Shown here in pieces: positions 57,929 to 64,000 of a stretch of 64,000 bases of DNA. The notes below the pieces were generated by a model that was not told the DNA's origin, did not search any database, and saw only the letters and a program-made list of their open reading frames with translations. This DNA is from Prevotella sp. (GTDB taxonomy: Bacteria; Bacteroidota; Bacteroidia; Bacteroidales; Bacteroidaceae): assembly GCA_017477435.1 (NCBI GenBank), contig JAFUVV010000034.1, forward strand, positions 1 through 64,000, written 5' to 3'. A program made the position numbers and the translations under genes. How positions within the stretch are numbered: the stretch's first letter is position 1; every line of letters begins with the position of its first letter.

Positions 57929-58498
57929 TTAATCCGTTAATTTGTCTTTCGCCACGCTATAGACATATCTCTCGTCGGGGCTTACGGTGGTCGTGATGTC
58001 TTCTCTGCCGCTGAGCACGTCTTTCATGTTAGTGCGGAGCCCTTCACCCGTGAGTTTGAGTACCGCCTCCTTCCTTGTCCACAACCGTGTGAAGGCAGTG
58101 TCGGGGCGTTCGGAGGAGAGAATCTCTTCCATCTCACTGTCGTTCATCGTGTAGCGTGCCAGCTGCTCGTTGTATCGGTGCACCGACTCGATGTCGATGC
58201 CGATGGGCTCATCTGCCACTGCACACGCCACCGCCTCGCGGCAATGGCTCAGGTTGAAGTGTATCTCCTCGTGACCCACGATGATCGGCTTGCCATGTTC
58301 GCCGTAGGCAAATAGCGGCTTTTCCTCTATGCCATACTCCTCGCTGAGGGCTTTACACAATAATATATATGCCGCCGCCGAGCGCTTGCGGTCGCCCTCG
58401 TTGCGATAGCGCATCACCCTCTCGCGCCGTTCGTCGGATAGAAGGGACAGCGAGGCATCAAGGTCGAACAAGTCGAGACGGTCGTCGATGTAAATCAT
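57929..58498 (-). CDS. 4'-phosphopantetheinyl transferase (Sfp type)
   Basis: 189 residues. NLSHCREAVACAV, GIDIESV (metal-binding Asp/Glu) and WTRKEAVLKLTGEGL are the Sfp motifs. It installs the phosphopantetheine arm on carrier proteins in the cytoplasm. The last residues (KDKLTD) and stop overlap a TTAACGGATTAAC-type repeat. It is first in a transcript with two secreted glycosidase-like genes, an odd pairing. Confidence 0.92.
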   Translation of the reverse strand: MIYIDDRLDLFDLDASLSLLSDERRERVMRYRNEGDRKRSAAAYILLCKALSEEYGIEEKPLFAYGEHGKPIIVGHEEIHFNLSHCREAVACAVADEPIGIDIESVHRYNEQLARYTMNDSEMEEILSSERPDTAFTRLWTRKEAVLKLTGEGLRTNMKDVLSGREDITTTVSPDERYVYSVAKDKLTD

Positions 58499-58520
58499 TT
58501 AGGCAAATTTCATTTTCGAC

Positions 58521-58765
58521 ACAAAGATAGTGCAAACCGAGCGGAGAGCAAAGCAAAAAATCATTTTTTTGCTTTCTATCCCGAGGTGCAGCCTATCTTC
58601 TTCAACCGCAGGTTGGAAAAGATAGTGCAAACCGAGTGGAGCACAAAATAAAAAGCATGGCTTTTCATTTTTTTGTTGAGGTGCAACCTATCTTCAAGGA
58701 AGTTAAAGATAATGCAAGCGGAAAGCAGAGCAAAATAAAAAGCATGGCTTTTCATTTTCTATCCC
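58521..58765. repeat. dispersed Bacteroidales-type repeat, three degenerate copies
   Basis: Copies begin AAAGATAGTGCAA at about 58523, 58618 and 58705, each followed by a G/A-rich purine run and CATTTTTTTG-type stretches, then GAGGTGCAGCCTATCTTC. The first copy supplies the PPTase -7 box. No gene is seen in the stretch from here to 58956. Confidence 0.8.
58522..58529 (-). promoter_or_regulatory. -7 box (TATCTTTG) of the PPTase operon, inside a repeat
   Basis: TATCTTTG on the minus strand, 24 bp before the ATG; it is part of the first copy of the dispersed repeat. The other copies have TATCTTTT and TATCTTTA at the same place. Confidence 0.55.
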
Positions 58766-58956
58766 TAGCCAAAAATTTTGCTAGCAAAATTTTCTGAAGA
58801 CAATACATGTTGTTTAAATGGCTCGCTGACAAGAGAATGATTAAGGACACATTCTCTCTCTTATCAAGATTGTATGTGCACACATTATTATAATAATATG
58901 CGAGAGTATGTTAAATGTTAAAAATTGATTGGAAGCGCAAAATATTTACGAAATAA

Positions 58957-58988
58957 TTTGGTTTATAAAATAAACTTCTTTATCTTTG
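58957..58988 (+). promoter_or_regulatory. promoter (TTTG-N20-TATCTTTG) of the membrane-protein operon
   Basis: A full Bacteroidetes promoter: TTTG, 20 bp, TATCTTTG. It lies about 108 bp before the ATG. Confidence 0.75.
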
Positions 58989-59095
58989 CATCGTGAACCG
59001 GACACAAAAGGCTGAAGACGTGCTTTCTGCAGGAGCACGGACGAGGCCAGAGAGTAAAAAATCTAAACGTAGAACACTTTAAAAATGAATGAAAA

Positions 59096-59731
59096 ATGGA
59101 AGAAAAAAATAATCTGACTGCAGAACGCAGTCTTGAAATTATTCGTGAATCAATAGAGCGCAGCCAACGCACTATAGCAAGAAACTCGTCATTGTCATTT
59201 ATCTGGTGGGGCGCTTGTGTGGTTGTATTTGCCCTCCTGATTGCCTATCTGTGGAAGAATCATGGCGGCCCGGCGTGGAATGTGCTATGGGCAGCGATGT
59301 GGTTAATGGGTTATTTTGGCGAAAAGATAATCTGCAAACAAAAAGAACCAGTGCCTACCACCTTTGTAAGCAAGACAATCGGGCATGTGTGGAGCACCTT
59401 TGGCATCTTTATGGGCGCAATAGGTTTTATCATGGGTTTGGTCGGTTGCGGTGTGCTGCCTGGCATACATGTCAAGATGGCGATGTCTGATGCTCATCTC
59501 TACATTAATCTCACCAGCATCATCTCGCTGTGCTTTGGCATTGCCTCTACGATAACAGGCTTCATTATCAAAAATCGTATTGTGCAGATATGCGGCATCG
59601 TTGCTGGATTGGGAGGTTTCTTCTGTGCCCTACAATATCCTTGGGTGGAACAACTCTATGTGATGGCAGTAGTGGCAATTGTCGGACTCGTCGTGCCTGG
59701 GCTCGTTATTTATTTCCAGAATCAGAAATGA
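59096..59731 (+). CDS. small multi-pass membrane protein paired with a winged-helix regulator
   Basis: 211 residues with a cytoplasmic N-terminus (ERSLEIIRESIERSQRTI) and about six membrane segments. Similar proteins occur upstream of small winged-helix regulators in Bacteroidales, as here (13 bp gap). Function is unknown; a regulated membrane stress protein is one possibility. Confidence 0.75.
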   Translation: MEEKNNLTAERSLEIIRESIERSQRTIARNSSLSFIWWGACVVVFALLIAYLWKNHGGPAWNVLWAAMWLMGYFGEKIICKQKEPVPTTFVSKTIGHVWSTFGIFMGAIGFIMGLVGCGVLPGIHVKMAMSDAHLYINLTSIISLCFGIASTITGFIIKNRIVQICGIVAGLGGFFCALQYPWVEQLYVMAVVAIVGLVVPGLVIYFQNQK

Positions 59732-59744
59732 AGGAGGAATATTC

Positions 59745-60029
59745 ATGTTCAAACCATTAGACCCATTGCTTCATTCCGAGCTTCGACTGGCGATCATGTC
59801 GCTGCTCATCAGTGCCGACGAAGCTGAGTTTTCCTACATCAAAGAGCAGACAGGAGCAACCGCGGGTAACCTGAGTGTGCAGATTGATAAACTCTCAGCG
59901 GCAGGCTACATAGAGGTGGAGAAGACTTTCAAGGGCAAGAAGCCCTGTACCCTCTGCCGCATAACCGACAAGGGTAGGCAGGCTTTCGAAGCATACATTG
60001 AGGCGCTTAAGAGTTATCTCATCAAATAA
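59745..60029 (+). CDS. winged-helix DNA-binding regulator
   Basis: 94 residues from the ATG of MFKPLDP, which has an AGGAGG ribosome-binding site just upstream; a longer frame starting within the preceding gene is unlikely. LHSELRLAIMSLLIS and EQTGATAGNLSVQIDKLSAAGYI form the winged helix of the MarR/ArsR-like "transcriptional regulator" group. It is translated with the membrane protein and probably controls that operon. Confidence 0.85.
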   Translation: MFKPLDPLLHSELRLAIMSLLISADEAEFSYIKEQTGATAGNLSVQIDKLSAAGYIEVEKTFKGKKPCTLCRITDKGRQAFEAYIEALKSYLIK

Positions 60030-60096
60030 ACAGGTATCGTTTTAAAGCATTTATCTCCTCGGCAGGTGTGTCGAAAAGATAGACGTTACAAAACAA

Positions 60097-60126
60097 AATA
60101 AGCGATGTGGGAGCGCATCGCTTATT
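60097..60126 (+). terminator. terminator after the winged-helix gene
   Basis: AATAAGCGATG and CATCGCTTATT pair across an 8-base loop; T-rich sequence follows. Flanked upstream by an A-rich run, it could act in both directions. Confidence 0.85.
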
Positions 60127-60232
60127 TATTGTTAATGCTCATCCTTGCAAAATAATACCATAGTAAATCTCATCTTTTGCATTGTGTTGTTTATTTCATG
60201 ATGTTAAAAAAGCATAATAGTATGCATTTTTC

Positions 60233-60274
60233 AGTACTTTGTTTTGCAAGGTACTATAACTTTGCCTATATTTG
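60233..60274 (+). promoter_or_regulatory. PadR promoter with overlapping inverted-repeat operator
   Basis: The promoter is TTTG (60243-60246), 20 bp, TATATTTG (60267-60274). An inverted repeat AGTACTTTG/CAAGGTACT (60233-60255, one mismatch) lies over the -33 element, as expected for a dimeric autorepressor. Confidence 0.65.
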
Positions 60275-60301
60275 CACCCAGAATTACTCAGAATCATAAT
60301 T

Positions 60302-60640
60302 ATGGAAACAGAGAATGTGAAATCACAAATGAGGAAAGGAATGCTGGAATACTGTGTGTTGCTGCTTCTTAGACACCGGCCATTGTATGCAAGCGACATA
60401 ATCCAGCAACTGAAGCAGGCAGAGTTGCTTGTGGTGGAGGGTACGCTCTATCCTCTCCTTACACGTTTGAAGAACGACGGTCTGTTAAAGTATGAGTGGC
60501 AGGAATCAACACAAGGTCCACCACGTAAGTATTATGCCCTTAGTCCTGAGGGCGAAAAGTTTCTTGAGCGACTCGATGTTGCCTGGACTGAACTCTCTAA
60601 CACTATTACTTATTTAAAAACCTTCACACCAAACAATTAG
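60302..60640 (+). CDS. PadR-family transcriptional regulator
   Basis: 112 residues from METENVKSQ; an earlier Met would overlap the promoter. MRKGMLEYCVLLLL and EGTLYPLLTRLKNDGLL, plus GPPRKYYALSPEGEKFL, are the PadR winged-helix signatures. It starts 27 bp after the -7 box and is followed after 7 bp by a PspC-type gene, a common Bacteroidales pair. It probably represses its own operon. Confidence 0.93.
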   Translation: METENVKSQMRKGMLEYCVLLLLRHRPLYASDIIQQLKQAELLVVEGTLYPLLTRLKNDGLLKYEWQESTQGPPRKYYALSPEGEKFLERLDVAWTELSNTITYLKTFTPNN

Positions 60641-60647
60641 AAACATT

Positions 60648-62378
60648 ATGAAAAAGAATATCACCATAAATCTTTGCGGACGTCTGTTTCAAATAGACGA
60701 GGATGCCTATGAGTTGCTGAAAAACTACGAGGAGGTACTTCATCGCTACTTCCGAAAACAGGAAGGAGGCGAGGAAATTGCCGCTGACCTTGAGTCTCGA
60801 ATTGCTGAGTTGCTTGCCGAACTAAAGCAACAAGGAGTGGAAGCAATAACTATCGAACATGTGCAAGACATCATCCGGCGCATCGGAAGACCTGAAGAGA
60901 TAAGCGACACAGACGGTGACGACGCCGACAATGCTGAGACAAACAAATCGGAAGAAACTGCTGCTGCCTCATCGCAGGCAGGTAGTTGGAAGGCTAAACG
61001 TTTCTATCGCGACGGCGAACGTAAGATGGTGGCCGGTGTGTTAGCTGGATTGAGCAACTATTTCGGTGGCGATGTGACGCTATGGCGACTGGGCTTCGTG
61101 CTACTCATTCTGATAGGATCGGGCAGCTTCAGTCTGTTCAGCGGATTTAGAGGTTTCCACATAATCAATATCTGGGGCATTGTGCTCTACATCATCATGG
61201 CAATTATAGCTCCTGTTGCAAACACTCCCGAGGAGCGGTTGCAGATGAAGGGACGCGAAGTGACGCCCGAGACACTGGCTGACGAGATACGTCAAGAGGC
61301 AGAAAACAAAGAGGAAACCGGCTCCGACAGCATAGGCAGACAGGAAAACGATGGATGTATGAAGGGCTTTTTCAGTATAGTAGCCATTATGTTCAAGATA
61401 TTTCTCATCTTCATTGGTATGATGCTGTTCATCCCTGCTATCGTGTTATTCTGCGTCTTCATTGCTGTAGCCGTGGCACCTGCGGCGACTCTTACTGGTA
61501 TGTTCAACTCCGAAGTCTTCAATGTCTATTCACAATCGCCATGGCTGTTCTGGGGACTGTTCGGCTGCATACTTGCCTGTTGCCTCATTCCCGTCTATTG
61601 TGCCGTACATGCTGCCATGACGATGACAAAGAAGACACTGCCGATGGGAATAGGACAACGTATGACATGGCTGCTGCTGTGGCTGTTGTCGGTAGCAGGA
61701 ATAGTGGCCTTTGGAGTGAAGATGAACGAGGTTGCAGACGAATATGAACAAAAGAAGGAGCAAGCTCATATAGAAGAAAATACCGTCAACGGCTTTTATT
61801 TCCACGACTTTGAGCGCGCCTATATGAAAAGAGGAGGCTGGCAACCCATCTTAAACGAGGACAACCAGAACCGTTCGTACTCTTGGGGTCATGGGCCCTT
61901 CCCACACTTCACCAGCAGCGGGAGCTATTACAACGGCGACCCCAATGTGCGCTATCTCGATGGCTTCGGTCCCAACCTGACCTATGAAGTGGAGCGCAGA
62001 GAAAAGCTCACGCCTGGGCATCACACTCTTTCATACGTGGCACGTGCCAAAGGCGTTGGGGCTGTCGTCTATGTGAAGACATCGGCAAAGAACGGCTATA
62101 TAGAGACACCAATCAATGCCCACGGCGACGAAGGTGGTAGCATCTGGGAGGAAGCTGTGAAGCTTACGCAACAACAGTTGATGAATGGTTCAAACCCACA
62201 AGCCAGATATCTTGCCGAAGTGAACGAGGGCCGCGGTTTTGGATGGGACAGATACGAGGTTAGCTTCGAGGTGGGAGCCGACAGTATCGTCACCTATGCC
62301 GTACGTGTGGATAATGCAAAGAAGAATCCCGGCAAGCCTTTCGAATGGTTTTCAGCAACAGACTTCTATGTGGAATGA
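60648..62378 (+). CDS. PspC-domain membrane protein
   Basis: 576 residues. An N-terminal cytoplasmic region (MKKNITINLCGRLFQID, with helical AELLAELKQQG) precedes a PspC domain (about 122-190, FYRDGERKMVAGVLAGLSNY) and additional membrane segments (about 240-345). The C-terminal about 200 residues are a periplasmic beta-domain. It is probably an envelope stress or membrane-integrity sensor controlled by PadR. Confidence 0.88.
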   Translation: MKKNITINLCGRLFQIDEDAYELLKNYEEVLHRYFRKQEGGEEIAADLESRIAELLAELKQQGVEAITIEHVQDIIRRIGRPEEISDTDGDDADNAETNKSEETAAASSQAGSWKAKRFYRDGERKMVAGVLAGLSNYFGGDVTLWRLGFVLLILIGSGSFSLFSGFRGFHIINIWGIVLYIIMAIIAPVANTPEERLQMKGREVTPETLADEIRQEAENKEETGSDSIGRQENDGCMKGFFSIVAIMFKIFLIFIGMMLFIPAIVLFCVFIAVAVAPAATLTGMFNSEVFNVYSQSPWLFWGLFGCILACCLIPVYCAVHAAMTMTKKTLPMGIGQRMTWLLLWLLSVAGIVAFGVKMNEVADEYEQKKEQAHIEENTVNGFYFHDFERAYMKRGGWQPILNEDNQNRSYSWGHGPFPHFTSSGSYYNGDPNVRYLDGFGPNLTYEVERREKLTPGHHTLSYVARAKGVGAVVYVKTSAKNGYIETPINAHGDEGGSIWEEAVKLTQQQLMNGSNPQARYLAEVNEGRGFGWDRYEVSFEVGADSIVTYAVRVDNAKKNPGKPFEWFSATDFYVE

Positions 62379-62427
62379 CGTCTGAGACGCGACATTATTT
62401 TGTGGACTTATAATAATTAATTTCTTT

Positions 62428-62516
62428 GGAGTTAAGGAGTTAAGACGACACCTTACTATTTGATATCTCTAGATAAATAAGGAGAAGAAGACTAATGTCT
62501 TAACTCCTTTAACTCC
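62428..62516. repeat. inverted repeat of AACTCCTT-type simple sequence
   Basis: GGAGTTAAGGAGTTAAGAC (62428-62446) pairs with GTCTTAACTCC and TTAACTCC further on (62497-62516). It separates the PspC gene from the next gene. It could act as a terminator-like hairpin, without a clear T-tract. Confidence 0.5.
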
Positions 62517-62571
62517 TTAACTCCATAACTCCATAAACTTATAATAACAAATGCATAAATAGAAATTTTTT

Positions 62572-64000
62572 ATGAAAAAGAGAACAATGATTATCACTCT
62601 GCTGCTCGCCCTTGTAAGCATGGCTGGGCAGGCACAGAAACAAGTAGTATGGGAAAAACCGACAGCTTTCATTGGAAGCAGCAGCGTCGGATTTGGAATC
62701 AATAAAGTTGAACTGAAACCGACAGAGACCGTACTTCACATCAATGCCCGATTCACACCCAACTATTGGATTCGTTTCGCCAAAGGGTCGTTCTTGCAGA
62801 CTCCCGACGGCAAGAAATATGCCATCACAGGCGGAGCAAAGACTTCTGAAAAGGAGTCGGACATGCAACCCGATTCACTCTTCTGGATGCCCGAAAGCGG
62901 AACGGCCGACCTGGCTCTGCATTTCGACCCCGTGCCTCTCAATACCAAGGAGATGGACTTTATTGAGAGCTACGATGAGGGTGCTTTCAGGTTTTGGGGT
63001 ATCAGTGACGGAAAGACAAAGAAGAAGGCTGTGATGCCCGACGAGTGGAAGAATGTGAAGTATGCAAAAGACGAGGTTCTACCTGCCGCTAAGATCAACA
63101 AAGGCATGGCCACTGTCAATGTGAAGATGTTGGGATATAAGCCAGAAATGGGACTTGAATTCGTTATAGGCGGATTCATGCCGTTGGGGGCTACAGATGG
63201 ATATGATAAGTTCTTCAAGTTCGCAGACGATGGAACCTTGAAAGTGGAGGTGCCCCTCTGGCTGACTCGCGAGGTGCTCATAGGCGTTCAGGGTCTGGGG
63301 TTCACAAATGTCGTCATCGCCCCAGGACAAGAGACATCAATCCTGATGAAAATGACAAGCGACAATCGTCCGTTCGTGGCCTTCAAAGGTTACCTTGCCA
63401 AGACAAACATGGACATGGTCGATGCACAAAACAGATTTGAAATCCCTCTATTTGGCGAGCAGACCTATCGGAAAGTAAAAGACTGCAAGACGCCGGCAGA
63501 GCGCAAACAATGCCTGACCGACCTCTTCAACCAGCGCGTCGCTTCATTCAGAAAGGCCAAATACACCACCGCTGCAAAAGACCTACTCTCGATGAAGGCA
63601 GAAAATGATTATTACGAATGGAGCAGATTCTTCCCGAGGAACTTCAGCATATATAACATCGACGACAACGGAAAGGTATATATGAGCTACGAGGATATGG
63701 GGCAGAAGATGGCAAAGAACAAAGACCTGCTGCCTGTCTCGGAATATTTCAACTACAGCATACAGTTCCTCAACGAACCGGCGTCTCCTTGCGGCATGGC
63801 ATTCTGGGAGACCTACGCCCACGAAGACGACAAAGATGCCAAGGAAAAGAATGCCTACAACATGGACCTGCGCAGAATCGTCATGCTTTTAAATGACCGC
63901 GACCTATCGAAATCAGACGCTGATAAAGCCCTGAGCGAGATGACTTTCGAGGACTGTAAGAATGTCGTGCGCGACTATCTGGCAGAGCAGCAACGCGTAG
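62572..64000 (+). CDS. TlpA-like thiol-disulfide oxidoreductase, N-terminal part (cut by window edge)
   Basis: At least 476 residues with no stop before the edge. Signal peptide (LLALVSMAGQAQ), then an extended N-terminal region (LFWMPESGTADLALHFD, PAAKINKGMATVNVKM) that resembles the long domains preceding a thioredoxin fold in Prevotella TlpA-type proteins. The thioredoxin CxxC would lie beyond the edge, so this assignment is a guess from overall appearance. Confidence 0.5.
   Translation, partial: MKKRTMIITLLLALVSMAGQAQKQVVWEKPTAFIGSSSVGFGINKVELKPTETVLHINARFTPNYWIRFAKGSFLQTPDGKKYAITGGAKTSEKESDMQPDSLFWMPESGTADLALHFDPVPLNTKEMDFIESYDEGAFRFWGISDGKTKKKAVMPDEWKNVKYAKDEVLPAAKINKGMATVNVKMLGYKPEMGLEFVIGGFMPLGATDGYDKFFKFADDGTLKVEVPLWLTREVLIGVQGLGFTNVVIAPGQETSILMKMTSDNRPFVAFKGYLAKTNMDMVDAQNRFEIPLFGEQTYRKVKDCKTPAERKQCLTDLFNQRVASFRKAKYTTAAKDLLSMKAENDYYEWSRFFPRNFSIYNIDDNGKVYMSYEDMGQKMAKNKDLLPVSEYFNYSIQFLNEPASPCGMAFWETYAHEDDKDAKEKNAYNMDLRRIVMLLNDRDLSKSDADKALSEMTFEDCKNVVRDYLAEQQRV

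Overview
The window looks like a chromosome segment from a Prevotella/Segatella-type Bacteroidales bacterium. Supporting signs are Bacteroidetes-style promoters with a TAnnTTTG -7 box (and sometimes TTTG about 20 bp upstream), a Sus-type starch locus (SusC/D/E/F), the type IX secretion proteins PorU and PorV, a UpxY-like NusG paralogue heading a capsule locus, and a GIN-domain/ECF-sigma operon. Both window edges cut genes.

Layout. Positions 1-6.8 kb, all on the minus strand, form a visibly AT-richer accessory island: an FRG-domain protein (cut at the left edge), a nucleotide-sugar dehydrogenase fragment, and a tightly packed operon of DNA methyltransferase, a protein with two GHKL ATPase regions, a receiver-like protein and a small protein. 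A broken RAYT transposase between two identical REP sequences and a 45-residue rfbA stub separate it from the capsule region. The capsule/phosphonate operon (7.6-19.5 kb, minus) reads UpxY, Wza, Wzc, CpsB-type phosphatase, cytidylyltransferase-PEP mutase fusion, phosphonopyruvate decarboxylase, phosphonoacetaldehyde reductase-like enzyme, Ugd. Two GxxExxY nuclease-like genes sit inside it, each beside its own repeat array. No glycosyltransferase is visible.

From 19.9 to 32 kb (mostly minus) come FAH-family protein-porU-porV-ispF, a DUF4298 gene, an ECF sigma/anti-sigma/secreted-protein/GIN operon, and rplM-rpsI-rpsB-tsf. A PAP2 phosphatase and a beta-barrel protein follow.

From 34 to 55 kb lies a starch/maltodextrin locus: MFS transporter, LacI regulator, susF-susE-susD-susC on the minus strand; a GH32-like hydrolase, a small secreted protein and then GH77-pullulanase-SusA on the plus strand. 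Starch would be bound and imported by SusC/D/E/F, cut by SusA and pullulanase, rearranged by GH77 and taken into the cytoplasm by the MFS carrier. Two palindromic LacI-type operators stand almost equally far upstream of the susC and GH77 promoters, which suggests one regulator controls both arms. The remainder (55-64 kb) holds a phosphopantetheinyl transferase with two secreted glycosidase-like proteins, two small membrane-protein/regulator operons (winged-helix; PadR-PspC) and a TlpA-like lipid-envelope protein cut by the right edge.

The non-coding DNA is unusual. Seven intergenic arrays of a 19-bp inverted repeat repeated at an exact 22-bp phase occur across the window. Two simple-repeat families (AACGAT-type hexamers and AACTCTCA-type repeats) lie between genes and also extend into reading frames.
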